Shown: positions 8,354 to 17,092 of the stretch, piece by piece
Position numbering within the stretch: the first letter of the stretch is position 1
Layout: every line of letters begins with the position of its first letter
From: Gandjariella thermophila
GTDB taxonomy: Bacteria; Actinomycetota; Actinomycetes; Mycobacteriales; Pseudonocardiaceae
Assembly: GCF_005405885.1 (NCBI RefSeq)
Contig: NZ_BJFL01000006.1
Span: 62,001 to 126,000, forward strand
DNA: 64,000 nucleotides
Direction of reading: 5' to 3'
Notes under the pieces: model-generated
The model's input: the letters and a program-made list of their open reading frames with translations, nothing else
The model's database searches: none
Told to the model about the DNA's origin: nothing
Translations under genes and position numbers: made by a program

Positions 8354-10027
8354 TCAACGGGTGGGCAGCAGCTTGCCCGGGTTGAGGATGCCGGTCGGAT
8401 CGAGCGCACGCTTCGCCGCACGCAGCACCTCCACGCCGCGCGGCCCGATCTCGCCGGCCAGGTAGGGGGCGTGGTCCACGCCGACCGCGTGGTGGTGGGT
8501 GATGGTACCCAGCGGGGCCGGGCCGAGCGGGCCGTCCCGGTGCTCGGCGATGGCCCGGCAGGCGGCCGCCTTGGCGTGCTGCCACTGGCCGATCGGGTCG
8601 TCCTCGGCGCGCGGCACCAGCACGGTGAAGTACAGCGAGGCGCCGGTCTCGTAGGCGTGCGAGACGTGGCACATGACCACCGGGGCGCCGGCCGGCCCGG
8701 CGAGCGCACCGATCAGTGCGCGCCGCACCGCGTCCCGCAACTCGGACAGCCGGGACCAGTGGGTGGCCGTCTCCAGGGTCTCGACGCACACCCCGGCGTC
8801 CAGCAGCGCGTCCCGCTGCCGGGGGCCGGCGAACCGGCCACGCCGCCACGCCTCGCCGGCCGGGCGGCCCAGCCGGACCGCGCCGTACCGGCGCAGCACG
8901 CGCATGGCGGCGGCGCGGCGCATGGCCAACTCCCACGGCGACGCGGTGTCCCAGCCCAGCACCAGCAGGCACGGCTCGGCGACCCGGCGGGCGGCCAGGT
9001 ACCCGCGCACCGCGGCGCCCTGCCATCCACCGGCCAGCGCCAGCGACACCTCGGTCTCCGCGTCGTCGGACAGCCGGGTGACGTCGGCCAGCGCGTGCCG
9101 CTGGGCCAGTTCCCGCACGGCCGCGCTGCCCGCCTCCCAGCCGTCCAGCACGATGCCCTCGTACCGGACCACCACCGGCCGCGGCCGCACCCGCAGCGCC
9201 ACCTCGGTGATCACGCCGAGGGTGCCCTCGCTGCCGAGCACCAGCCGGCGCAGGTCCGGGCCGGCCGCCGAGGCGGGCGCCACCCCCAGCCGCCACTCCC
9301 CGGCCGGCGTGGCCAGCCACACGCCCTCCACCATGTCCTCGAACCGGCCGTAGCCGCTGGACGCCTGCCCGGCCGACCGGGTGGCGGCGAACCCGCCGAT
9401 GGTGGCCCGCTCGAAGGACTGCGGCAGGTGGCCGAGGGTGAACCCGTGCTCGGCGAGCAGCCGCTCCGCGTCCGGGCCGCGCACCCCGGCCTGCAGCACG
9501 GCGACCCGGGACACCGGATCGACGGACACCAGCCGGTCCAGCCGCACCAGGTCGAGCGCGACCACGGCGGGCTTGCCGCCGCGCAGCGCCGTCACCCCGC
9601 CGACCACCGAGGTGCCGCCGCCGAACGGGACCACGCCGACGTCGTGCTCGGCGCACACCTCCAGCACCCGCTGCACCTCACCGGGGTCGGCCGGCAGGAC
9701 CACCGCGTCGGGCACCGCCAGCTCACCACATCCCCTGTGCCGCAACAGGTCCAGATAGGACAGTCCGCCGGCGCGGCCGAGCCGGGCGGCGCGGTCGGTC
9801 AGCACGTGCCCGGCGCCGACCGCCGCGGCGAGCGCATCCCGCGCGGCCGCCGGCAGCGCCGACTCGGGGACCCGGAACGCCGAGTCCGGCCCGACCGGGA
9901 CCCGCGACGTACCGGTGTCCAACCCGATTCGCGCCCGCAGCCAGCGCAGCGCGTGCGGTGGCAGGTGCGCGTTCGCACCACCGGCGGCCGTCCAGGTGCC
10001 ACGCAGGGTGTGGTCGATCTGGCTCAC
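8354..10027 (-). CDS. FAD-linked oxidase, alkyl-DHAP synthase/glycolate oxidase type
   Basis: The protein has 557 residues from GTG 10027; longer starts would run into the divergent TetR gene. A PCMH-type FAD domain carries PFGGGTSVVGG at about residues 134-144 and LGSEGTLGVITEV. The C-terminal half has HVSHAYETGASLYFT and a THHHAVG histidine cluster, followed by LDPTGILNPGKLLP, typical of the alkyldihydroxyacetonephosphate synthase branch. Its arrangement with TetR and glpD matches M. tuberculosis Rv2251-Rv2250c-Rv2249c as recalled. It probably acts on a glycerol- or lipid-derived hydroxyacid or ether precursor. Confidence 0.82.
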   Translation of the reverse strand: MSQIDHTLRGTWTAAGGANAHLPPHALRWLRARIGLDTGTSRVPVGPDSAFRVPESALPAAARDALAAAVGAGHVLTDRAARLGRAGGLSYLDLLRHRGCGELAVPDAVVLPADPGEVQRVLEVCAEHDVGVVPFGGGTSVVGGVTALRGGKPAVVALDLVRLDRLVSVDPVSRVAVLQAGVRGPDAERLLAEHGFTLGHLPQSFERATIGGFAATRSAGQASSGYGRFEDMVEGVWLATPAGEWRLGVAPASAAGPDLRRLVLGSEGTLGVITEVALRVRPRPVVVRYEGIVLDGWEAGSAAVRELAQRHALADVTRLSDDAETEVSLALAGGWQGAAVRGYLAARRVAEPCLLVLGWDTASPWELAMRRAAAMRVLRRYGAVRLGRPAGEAWRRGRFAGPRQRDALLDAGVCVETLETATHWSRLSELRDAVRRALIGALAGPAGAPVVMCHVSHAYETGASLYFTVLVPRAEDDPIGQWQHAKAAACRAIAEHRDGPLGPAPLGTITHHHAVGVDHAPYLAGEIGPRGVEVLRAAKRALDPTGILNPGKLLPTR

Positions 10028-10031
10028 GCGG

Positions 10032-10044
10032 TACAGTGTGACAC
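10032..10044 (+). promoter_or_regulatory. Leaderless promoter and overlapping operator of the TetR gene
   Basis: TACAGT (10032-10037) lies 7 nt before the ATG at 10045, as in leaderless promoters. GTGTGACAC (10036-10044) is a 9-bp palindrome abutting the start codon, and the divergent flavoprotein gene starts 17 bp away. One site could let TetR control both. Confidence 0.55.
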
Positions 10045-10836
10045 ATGGCGCCTCAACGTCACAGCGTTGCGGTCCGTCCCCTGGGCTCCGCGGCCGTCCA
10101 CGGGCACCGGCCACCGGCGAACCGCGTCGGGGACGACGTGCTGCTCGACGCGGCGCGCGCGTGCGTGCTCGCCGTCGGCTTCCGCCGCACCACGCTCACC
10201 GAGGTGGCCCGCCGCGCCGGGGTCAGCAGGATGACCGTCTACCGCCGCTTCCCGGACGCCCGCAGCCTGGTCGCCGCGCTGATGACCCGGGAGTTCCGCG
10301 GCCTGCTCGACCAGGCGGCGGTGGAGGCCGAACGGGCCGCTGCCGGGGGCGTGCGGCAGCGGCTGGTCGCCGCGACCGTGGCATGCGTGCACCGGCTGGT
10401 GGAGAATCCGTTGCTGCGCACCGTGCTGGAGTTGGACCCGGAACTGCTGCTGCCCTACCTGGTCGAGCGGATCGGCAGCACGCAGCGGCTGGCCGAGCAG
10501 TTCCTCCGCGAGCGGGTGGTCGCCGGGCACCGGGACGGTTCGGTGCGCCGCGGCGACGCCGACGCCCAGGCGAGGATGCTTTTCCTCACCGCCCAGGCGG
10601 TGGTCCTCGCGCCGCGGCCGGCGATCTCCGGCGTGGCCATGAGTACCTTGCTGGACGAGTTGGCCCACCATCTCGACGCGGCGCTGCGCCCACCCGCCGA
10701 CGCACTCCCTCCCGCGGAGGCGGCAGACAACCCCGCCGATGCACTCCCTCCCGCGGAGGCGGCGGACAACCCCGCCGACGCACTCCGCTCACCGGAGGCA
10801 GCGGACAATACGGCCGACGCTGGAGGCGCCCGGTGA
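10045..10836 (+). CDS. TetR-family regulator with C-terminal 13-residue repeats
   Basis: The protein has 263 residues. The TetR helix-turn-helix spans about 30-75 (TTLTEVARRAGVSRMTVYRRF), followed by a helical ligand domain to about 215. The tail contains three 13-residue repeats (ADALPPAEAADNP), unusual for this family. The transcript is probably leaderless. The gene overlaps glpD if the GTG start of glpD is used. It is likely the regulator of the flavoprotein/glpD unit; the ligand may be a glycerolipid or fatty acyl compound. Confidence 0.87.
   Translation: MAPQRHSVAVRPLGSAAVHGHRPPANRVGDDVLLDAARACVLAVGFRRTTLTEVARRAGVSRMTVYRRFPDARSLVAALMTREFRGLLDQAAVEAERAAAGGVRQRLVAATVACVHRLVENPLLRTVLELDPELLLPYLVERIGSTQRLAEQFLRERVVAGHRDGSVRRGDADAQARMLFLTAQAVVLAPRPAISGVAMSTLLDELAHHLDAALRPPADALPPAEAADNPADALPPAEAADNPADALRSPEAADNTADAGGAR
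10696..10812 (+). repeat. Three in-frame 39-bp tandem repeats in the TetR gene
   Basis: Units at 10696-10734, 10735-10773 and 10774-10812 encode ADALPPAEAADNP, the same again, and ADALRSPEAADNT. Units 1 and 2 differ at two bases. Being multiples of three, copy changes would alter tail length without a frameshift. Confidence 0.95.
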
Positions 10837-12410
10837 CCATGACCCCGTTCCCCGCCGGATCGCTGCGGGCCACCTCGCTGAACGCCGCGCGCCGCGCGAC
10901 CGACCTGGAGTCGGTGGCCGGCGGCGAGACGGTCGACGTGCTGGTGGTCGGCGGCGGGGTGACCGGCGCGGGCATCGCACTGGACGCCGCGTCCCGCGGC
11001 CTGTCCGTCTGCCTGCTGGAAGCGCACGACCTGGCGTTCGGCACCTCGCGCTGGTCCAGCAAGCTGGTGCACGGCGGCCTGCGCTACCTGGCCCACGGCG
11101 AGGTGGGCCTGGCGCACGAGAGCGCGGTGGAGCGCGGCGTGCTGATGACGCGCACCGCGCCGCACCTGGTCCGTGCGCTCCCCCAGCTCGTCCCGCTGCA
11201 CGGCCGTAACCCCCGGGCCGAGCCGCTGGTGATGGCCGGGCTGCGGGCCGGCGACCTGCTGCGCCGCCTCGCGAGGACGCCGACGCGGGTGCTGCCGCCG
11301 CCGCGCCGGGTGCCGGCGGTGGAGGCGCTGGCCCTGGTGCCCGGGCTGCGCCGCGCCGGGCTGCGCGGCGGGTTGCTGTCCTTCGACGGCCAGCTGGTGG
11401 ACGACGCGCGGCTGGTGGTCGCGCTGGCCAGGACGGCGGCCGGGTTCGGCGCGAAGATCCTCACCCGGGCCAGGGTGCTGGGCCTGGACGGCGGCGGCGC
11501 CGAGGTGCGCGACGAGCTGACCGGCGAGGAGTTCCGGGTGGCCGCCCGCGCGGTGGTCAACGCGACCGGGGTGTGGGCCGGCCAACTGGTGCCCTCGGTG
11601 CGGCTGCGCCCGTCCCGCGGCTCGCACCTGGTGCTGGACGGCGAGGCGGCCGGGGTGACCGGAACCGCGCTCACCGTCGGAGTACCGGGAGCGGTGAACC
11701 GGTTCGTGTTCCTGCTGCCCCAGCCGGACGGCCGGGTGTACCTGGGGCTGACCGACGAGCCGGTGGACGGCCCCCCGCCGGACCTGCCCACGGTTCCCGA
11801 GTCCGATGTGGACTTCCTGCTGGACGTGGCGTCCTCGGTACTGGACCGCCCGCTGCGCCGCGCCGACGTGCTTGGCGGGTTCGCCGGGCTGCGCCCGCTG
11901 GTCGACGTTCCCGGGGCGAAGTCACGCAGCGCCGATCTGTCCCGGCGGCACGCCGTGGTCACCGCCGCCAACGGCGTGATCACCGTGGTCGGCGGGAAGC
12001 TGACCACCTACCGCAGGATGGCCGCGGAGGCGGTGGACCGCGCGATGGCCGAGCGTGGCCTCGCTGGCGGCCCGTCCCGGACGGTGGACGTGCCGCTGGT
12101 CGGCGCCGCCCCGCCGGACCGGCTGGCCACCCTGGACGCCCCGGCCCGGCTGGTGATCCGCTACGGCGCGGAGGCCGGGCGGCTGGCCGCACTGGCCGAG
12201 CTGGACGCGGCGATGGCCGAACCGGTGGCCGAGCGGACCGGGGTCACCGCCGCCGAGGTGGTGTGGGCGGTGCGGCACGAGGGCGCGCTGCACGCCGACG
12301 ACGTGCTGGACCGCAGGACCCGGATCGGCCTGGTCCCCGCCGAACGGGAGGCCGCCGAACCGGTGGTCACCGAACTGGTCGCCAGGGCACTGGACGGCGT
12401 CAGCAGTTAG
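10833..12410 (+). CDS. glpD: Glycerol-3-phosphate dehydrogenase, FAD-dependent
   Basis: The protein has 525 residues if it starts at GTG 10833, which overlaps the TetR stop (GTGA) and sits 6 nt after GGAGG; ATG 10839 is the alternative. Dinucleotide motif VVGGGVTGAG is at about 39-48, followed by GTSRWSSKLVHGGLRYL, characteristic of GlpD/GlpA. Later motifs include NATGVWAG, RGSHLVLD, GFAGLRPL and VVGGKLTTYRRMAAEAVD. It oxidises sn-glycerol-3-phosphate to DHAP at the membrane, passing electrons to quinone. Pairing with TetR and the flavoprotein suggests joint control of glycerolipid metabolism. Confidence 0.93.
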   Translation: MTMTPFPAGSLRATSLNAARRATDLESVAGGETVDVLVVGGGVTGAGIALDAASRGLSVCLLEAHDLAFGTSRWSSKLVHGGLRYLAHGEVGLAHESAVERGVLMTRTAPHLVRALPQLVPLHGRNPRAEPLVMAGLRAGDLLRRLARTPTRVLPPPRRVPAVEALALVPGLRRAGLRGGLLSFDGQLVDDARLVVALARTAAGFGAKILTRARVLGLDGGGAEVRDELTGEEFRVAARAVVNATGVWAGQLVPSVRLRPSRGSHLVLDGEAAGVTGTALTVGVPGAVNRFVFLLPQPDGRVYLGLTDEPVDGPPPDLPTVPESDVDFLLDVASSVLDRPLRRADVLGGFAGLRPLVDVPGAKSRSADLSRRHAVVTAANGVITVVGGKLTTYRRMAAEAVDRAMAERGLAGGPSRTVDVPLVGAAPPDRLATLDAPARLVIRYGAEAGRLAALAELDAAMAEPVAERTGVTAAEVVWAVRHEGALHADDVLDRRTRIGLVPAEREAAEPVVTELVARALDGVSS

Positions 12411-12702
12411 CGCGTCACCGCGCACGCCGATTTCGTTCACCCGAACCGGCCGCCCGCCGGCCCGAATCGAGCGCCCGCGCACCGAAAACCGAATGGCCAC
12501 CTGGCCGCGCGCCGTCCCAGCGGTGCGCCATTTCGGATGCCGTTTCCGCAGCTCCCGGCGTGGGACGTCCCCCTTCGCACCGCCTTGCCGTGCCGATCTG
12601 GCGCCGCCCACGTCGTGCCCGCCACGCTTCCGGCGACGGCGCATTCCGCGCCGGTCAGGGAAGGGATCACCACACCCTTTCGCACGGAAAGGACACATTC
12701 GG
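12411..12702. other. Intergenic region, no gene seen
   Basis: These 292 bp separate glpD from a secreted-protein gene. No convincing coding frame, repeat or strong hairpin was found. It probably carries the promoter of the downstream gene. Confidence 0.5.
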
Positions 12703-13080
12703 ATGCGACACATTTCTCGCGTGACCAAGCCCGTCGTCGTCGCCGCACTCGGGCTGGCCGGGGCGCTCGGCGCCACCGCTCCGGCGAGCGCCCAGAGCGC
12801 TCCGGCAGCCGCCTACAACTGCACCCCCGGCTACTTCTGCATGTACAGCGGCTGGAAGGGCGGCGGGCACCGCTGCCAGTACCGGGACAACACGCCGAAC
12901 ACCGCCGACGCGTGCTCGTTCATCCGGGCGGGTGAACCGGTGCGCTCGGTGTGGAACGGCACCGGCAAGACGGCCACGTACTACACGAACACCAACTACC
13001 ACCACCGGGTGGGCAGCACCAAGCCCGGCCACGGCGGCAACCTGCAGGGCGACTACCAGATCCGGTCGATCAAGTTCTGA
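12703..13080 (+). CDS. Secreted I36-family-like (beta/gamma-crystallin type) small protein
   Basis: The protein has 125 residues with a clear Sec signal peptide (basic MRHISRVTK, hydrophobic core VVVAALGLAGALGA, cleavage after APASA near residue 30). The mature part has four cysteines and motifs YNCTPGYFCMYSGWKGGGHR and IRAGEPVRSVWNGTGKTATYYTN, resembling peptidase-inhibitor I36 and related crystallin-fold exoproteins of Streptomyces. The ATG at 12703 is chosen because GGAAAGGA precedes it and the signal peptide starts there. Likely exported; inhibitor activity is not demonstrable from sequence. Confidence 0.82.
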   Translation: MRHISRVTKPVVVAALGLAGALGATAPASAQSAPAAAYNCTPGYFCMYSGWKGGGHRCQYRDNTPNTADACSFIRAGEPVRSVWNGTGKTATYYTNTNYHHRVGSTKPGHGGNLQGDYQIRSIKF

Positions 13081-13115
13081 CAGCCTGTTCCAGAACCGGA
13101 CCGACTCCGCGGTGA

Positions 13116-13249
13116 CGAGTATGGGAACGCGCCAGGGCGAAGCCCCGCGATCGCGGGGGCGGGGCGCCTGGTCAGGCACGACCGGAGTGCCGGGTCCCGA
13201 TCGCGCCCCGGCGACGCGATCGCGGCGCGCGTTCAGGAACAAGCAGTGA
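13116..13249 (+). repeat. MITE-like dispersed repeat, copy A
   Basis: This intergenic block is nearly identical to the reverse complement of 40953-41075. It runs from CGAGTATGGGAACGCGCC to GTTCAGGAACAAGCA. It contains the 16-bp palindrome CCCCGCGATCGCGGGG and imperfect terminal inverted repeats sharing GAACGCGC. Copy A has an 11-bp insertion (about GATCGCGCCCC) relative to copy B. It lies just after the secreted-protein gene in the 362-bp gap 13081-13442, where no other feature is seen. Confidence 0.9.
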
Positions 13250-13442
13250 TCGTCACCCCGGACGGGCGGGGTGCGGTCCCGCGGAACCCGGGGCCGCACC
13301 CCGCCCGCGGCCGACCACCGGACCGCCGCGGTCGGTACCCTCGGAACGCTGGCCGGCAGGCGACGCCGGACGCGGCCACCGCGGGGACGAGTGCGCTCGC
13401 GGTGTGGTCGCCCGCCGGTCGCGGAACGGGGGTGGACGGCGC

Positions 13443-14357
13443 ATGCACGACACGGTGCTGGCCGTGGACCGGATCGCGAAGCGCTACGGCGACGTGGTGG
13501 CGCTGGACGGGATGACCTTCGACGTGCGTGCCGGGGAGCTGTTCGGGTTCGTCGGCAGCAACGGCGCCGGCAAGACCACGACCATGCGCATCGTGCTCGG
13601 CGTGCTCGCCGCGGACGCCGGCGAGGTCCGCTGGCGGGGCCGGCCGATCACCCTCGCCGACCGCCGCCGGATCGGCTACCTGCCCGAGGAGCGCGGCCTG
13701 TACCCGAGGATGCGGGTCCTGGACCACCTCGTCTACCTCGGTGAGCTGCATGGCATGGGCACCAACGCGGCGATCGGCGCGGCCGAGCGGTGGATCAGCC
13801 GGATCGGGCTGCGCGCGCACCGCGACGACCGGGTGCAGCAGCTCAGCCTGGGCAACCAGCAGCGGGTGCAGCTAGCCGCCGCGCTGGTGCACGCCCCCGA
13901 GGCACTGGTGCTGGACGAGCCGTTCTCCGGGCTCGACCCGGTGGCGGTGGACGTGCTGGCCGCGGTGCTGCGCGAGCGCGCCGAGGCCGGCGTTCCGGTG
14001 ATCTTCTCCAGCCACCAGCTCGACCTGGTGGAGCGGCTGTGCGACCGGGTCGGCATCGTCCGCAGTGGACGGATGGTGGCCTGCGGCACGGTGGACGAGC
14101 TGCGCGCCGGCGGGTCGGCCCGGCTGACCGTGACGGCGCCGCAGGCCCCGCCGGGCTGGGCGGACGGCCTGCCCGGGGTGCGGGTGCTGGGCACCGAAGG
14201 CCCGCGCACGCTGCTGGAACTGGCGGACGGCGCCGACGACCAGAGCGTGCTGCGTGCCGCGCTGGCCACCGGCCCGGTGCAGGAGTTCAGCCGGCACCGC
14301 CCGTCGCTGACCGAGCTGTTCCGCGACGCCGTCACCGCCGAGACGAGAGCGGCATGA
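13443..14357 (+). CDS. ABC transporter ATP-binding protein (NatA-like)
   Basis: The protein has 304 residues; ATG 13443 follows GGGGTGGA. Walker A GSNGAGKTTT is near residues 39-48, the signature reads LSLGNQQRVQLA, and Walker B is ALVLDEPFSGLDPVA, with H-loop FSSHQ. The C-terminal 80 residues form the DUF4162-type extension common in NatA/drug-type ATPases. It is coupled to the next gene by an ATGA overlap, making a two-gene ABC-2 exporter possibly for sodium, an antibiotic or a lipid. Confidence 0.92.
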   Translation: MHDTVLAVDRIAKRYGDVVALDGMTFDVRAGELFGFVGSNGAGKTTTMRIVLGVLAADAGEVRWRGRPITLADRRRIGYLPEERGLYPRMRVLDHLVYLGELHGMGTNAAIGAAERWISRIGLRAHRDDRVQQLSLGNQQRVQLAAALVHAPEALVLDEPFSGLDPVAVDVLAAVLRERAEAGVPVIFSSHQLDLVERLCDRVGIVRSGRMVACGTVDELRAGGSARLTVTAPQAPPGWADGLPGVRVLGTEGPRTLLELADGADDQSVLRAALATGPVQEFSRHRPSLTELFRDAVTAETRAA

Positions 14358-15547
14358 GCGAGCCGGAGCCGGGATCGGGGCGCACCGTGCTGCTGGTCGC
14401 CCGGCGGGAGTTCCGTACCCGGGTACGCAGCCGCTCCTTCGCGATCGGCACCGGACTGATCGTCGTGCTGCTGGCCGGGCTGGTGCTCATGCAGTCGCTG
14501 CTGTTCGGCCGGTCCGAGCACACCACGGTGGGCCTCGCCGGCCAGGCCACCGCGCTGGCCGCGCCGCTCCGGAGCACCGCGCACACGCTGGGCAGGGACG
14601 TCGACGTGCAGGAGGTGACCGGCCCGGCCGCCGGCGTCGAGGCGGTGCGGTCCGGCCGGCTGGACGCGCTGGTCACCGGCGCCCCGGACGCGCTGCGGGT
14701 CACGGTGAAGGACCAACTGGACGGCACCGTGCGGGCCGCGCTGGTGAGTATCGTCCAGCAGCAGGTGCTGGACGCCCAGTTCGCCGAGGTCGGCCTGGAT
14801 CCCAAGCAGGTGAGCCAGAACGTCGCCGCGGCAGGAATCCGGGTGACCGCCCTGGAACCGGCCGACCCGCAACGCGGCCAGCGGCTGGCGCTCGGCTTCG
14901 TCACCGCGTTCGTGCTGTACTTCTCGCTGGTCTTCTTCGGCTCCGCCGTGGCGCAGGGCGTGGTCGAGGAGAAGTCCAGCCGCGTGGTGGAAGTCCTGCT
15001 CGCCACGGTGCGGCCGTGGCAACTGCTGGCCGGCAAGGTGCTCGGGCTCGGCGCGGTCGGGCTGCTGCAACTTCTTGTCATCGGCGCCGCCGGGGTGGGG
15101 CTGGCCACTGCGACCCACGCGCTGCCCGTGCCCGGTGCCGCGCTCGGCGCTCTCGGCGCCGGGGTGCTCTGGTACCTGCTCGGTTACTTCCTCTACGCCA
15201 CGGTGTTCGCCGCGGCCGGTTCGCTGGTGTCCCGGCAGGAGGACGTGCAGGGCGTGCTCACCCCGATCATCCTGGTGATCGCGGTGGCCTTCGTGGTCGG
15301 CGTCAACCTGCTGCTGCGAGACCCGGCGGACCCGGCGAGCACCGTGCTGTCCCTGCTGCCGCCGTTCGCCCCGGTGCTGATGCCCGGCCGGATAGCCGCC
15401 GGCGTGGCACCCGCCTGGCAGGTGCTGCTCGCGGTGTTGCTCGCCCTGGCCGCGATCGCCGCGCTCACCTGGCTGGGCGGCCGGATCTACGCGGGCGCCG
15501 TGCTGCGCACCGGCGCCCGCGTCCGCCTCCGCGACGCCCTCCGCTGA
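14354..15547 (+). CDS. ABC-2 transporter permease (NatB-like)
   Basis: The protein has 397 residues and overlaps the ATPase gene by 4 bp (ATGA). A first transmembrane helix at about 30-50, a large external domain to about 180, then five further membrane segments fit the ABC2_membrane_3/NatB fold. VVEEKSSRVVEVLLATVRPWQLLAGK is the cytoplasmic coupling region typical of this family. It works with the preceding ATPase. Transcription ends at a strong hairpin 9 bp after the stop. Confidence 0.9.
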   Translation: MSEPEPGSGRTVLLVARREFRTRVRSRSFAIGTGLIVVLLAGLVLMQSLLFGRSEHTTVGLAGQATALAAPLRSTAHTLGRDVDVQEVTGPAAGVEAVRSGRLDALVTGAPDALRVTVKDQLDGTVRAALVSIVQQQVLDAQFAEVGLDPKQVSQNVAAAGIRVTALEPADPQRGQRLALGFVTAFVLYFSLVFFGSAVAQGVVEEKSSRVVEVLLATVRPWQLLAGKVLGLGAVGLLQLLVIGAAGVGLATATHALPVPGAALGALGAGVLWYLLGYFLYATVFAAAGSLVSRQEDVQGVLTPIILVIAVAFVVGVNLLLRDPADPASTVLSLLPPFAPVLMPGRIAAGVAPAWQVLLAVLLALAAIAALTWLGGRIYAGAVLRTGARVRLRDALR

Positions 15548-15555
15548 CCCGATCC

Positions 15556-15618
15556 CCATTGAGCGGGCTGAACGGCGCCTTCGCGTGCCCACGAACCCCC
15601 GTTCAGCCCGCTCAATGG
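15556..15618. terminator. Bidirectional hairpin between convergent genes
   Basis: CCATTGAGCGGGCTGAACGG (15556-15575) is perfectly complementary to 15599-15618: 20-bp arms, 23-nt loop. It lies between the ABC permease stop and the photolyase stop. The core GTTCAGC/GCTGAAC is shared with two other hairpins in the window. No T-run follows, as is common in actinobacteria. Confidence 0.85.
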
Positions 15619-15629
15619 CGGGATTGGGA

Positions 15630-17018
15630 TCAGCGCTTCACGGCGGAGTAGCGGCGCAGGGCCTCGCGGCGCTCGTGCGGGTGGTCGACGATGGGCATCG
15701 GGTAGCCGCCCGGCGGGCCCCCGGGGAACAGCCACGGGCGGTGCACCCGGGCGCCGGGGATCGCGCGCAACTCGGGGACGTAGCGCCGCACGTAGTCCCC
15801 GTTCGGGTCGAACCGCTCGCCCTGCCGGATCGGGTTGAACACCCGGAAGTACGGCGCGGCGTCCACCCCGCTGCCGGCCACCCACTGCCATGCGTGCTGG
15901 TTCGCCGCGAGGTCGGCGTCGACCAGGTGTCGCATGAAGTGCCGCGCGCCCCACCACCACGGCAGGTGAAGGTCCTTGGTGAGGAAGCTGGCCACCACCA
16001 TCCTGGCCCGGTTGTGCATCCAGCCCTCGGCGAGCAACTGACGCATGCCGGCGTCGACGAACGGGTAGCCGGTGCGGCCATCGCACCAGGCGGCGAACCG
16101 CTCGGTCGCCTCGTCGCCGGAGGCGTAGGTCATCCGGTCGAAGCGGGCGTCCGCGTTGTGCCGGGCGGTGTCCGGCCGGTGCCACAGCACGTCCGCGTAG
16201 AACTCGCGCCAGGCCAGCTCGGCACGGAACGCGCGGGCGCTCGGGCTGCGCTCCCACCAGCCGCCCAGGTCGGCCAGCACGGTGCGCGGGTGCAGGCAAC
16301 CGAAGCGCAGGTAGGCAGACAGCCGGCTGGTGCCAGGCAGGTCGGGACGTTCCCGGCGGTCGTGGTACTGGGCCAGCCGGTGGTCCCGGAAGGCGGCCCA
16401 GGCGGCGAGCGCGGCGGTCTCTCCCGCCTCGGGCAGCTCGACCCCGGCAAGGTCCGGGTCGTCCGGCAGCCGCGTGCCGCCCGGCCAGTCCCGCGCGTCA
16501 CCGTGATCCAGCCAATCCACTGTGGATGGTCCGGACTCGTACGGTTCCGGCCATCCGTGGCGCAGCCAGGACCGGTAGAACGGGGTGAACAACCGGTGCG
16601 GCCGGCCGTCCTGGGCAACCACACTTCCGGGGGGCACCGCGTAGGGCGAGCCGCTGCGCACCAGTGCGACGCCACGCCGGTCGAGTTCCCTGGCCACCCG
16701 GTCGTCCCTGGCCCGCCCGTACGGTCCATGATCGGCGGTAACGTGTACGCTCGCCGCGCCCAGCTCGGCCGCGACGGCGGGCACCACCCGCTCCGGGTTT
16801 CCGCGCACGACGAGCAGGCGGCCACCCAGTTGCTCGCGCAGCGCCCGCAGGCAACGGAACAGGAACGCGATGCGGGGCGCACCCGCCGGTCGGAGCAGCG
16901 CGGGGTCCAGCACGAACAGTGCGAGGACCCGCGAGGCTCGCTCGGCGGCAGCGAGCAGCGCCGGGTGGTCGCCGAGCCGCAGATCGCGGCGGAACCACAG
17001 GAGGGCTGCCAGCGGCAC
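15630..17018 (-). CDS. phr: Deoxyribodipyrimidine photolyase
   Basis: The protein has 462 residues from GTG 17018. The N-terminus VPLAALLWFRRDLRLGDHP is the antenna-domain Rossmann start. The FAD domain has WREFYADVLWH, GYPFVDAGMRQLLAEGWMHNRARMVVASFLTKDL and NQHAWQWVAGSGVDAAPYFRVFNP, diagnostic of class I CPD photolyases. It repairs UV-induced pyrimidine dimers using light, FADH- and an antenna cofactor. TAGCGT lies 8 nt before the GTG with no Shine-Dalgarno, supporting a leaderless start. It diverges from a membrane-protein gene. Confidence 0.93.
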   Translation of the reverse strand: MPLAALLWFRRDLRLGDHPALLAAAERASRVLALFVLDPALLRPAGAPRIAFLFRCLRALREQLGGRLLVVRGNPERVVPAVAAELGAASVHVTADHGPYGRARDDRVARELDRRGVALVRSGSPYAVPPGSVVAQDGRPHRLFTPFYRSWLRHGWPEPYESGPSTVDWLDHGDARDWPGGTRLPDDPDLAGVELPEAGETAALAAWAAFRDHRLAQYHDRRERPDLPGTSRLSAYLRFGCLHPRTVLADLGGWWERSPSARAFRAELAWREFYADVLWHRPDTARHNADARFDRMTYASGDEATERFAAWCDGRTGYPFVDAGMRQLLAEGWMHNRARMVVASFLTKDLHLPWWWGARHFMRHLVDADLAANQHAWQWVAGSGVDAAPYFRVFNPIRQGERFDPNGDYVRRYVPELRAIPGARVHRPWLFPGGPPGGYPMPIVDHPHERREALRRYSAVKR

Positions 17019-17026
17019 GAGCGACG

Positions 17027-17032
17027 ACGCTA
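17027..17032 (-). promoter_or_regulatory. Leaderless -10 box for phr
   Basis: On the minus strand TAGCGT is followed by 8 nt and then the GTG start at 17018. It supports the short start of the photolyase over longer in-frame alternatives. Confidence 0.5.
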
Positions 17033-17092
17033 CGGTGGGCGCGCCGGAACCGCACGGGGACGGTGGCACGACAGGGTGAGAAGGGGGCGACA

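Noticed and set aside
13733-15592. 619-codon minus-strand frame under the ABC permease
   Set aside because: Antisense shadow; the plus-strand permease has clear membrane helices and motif support.
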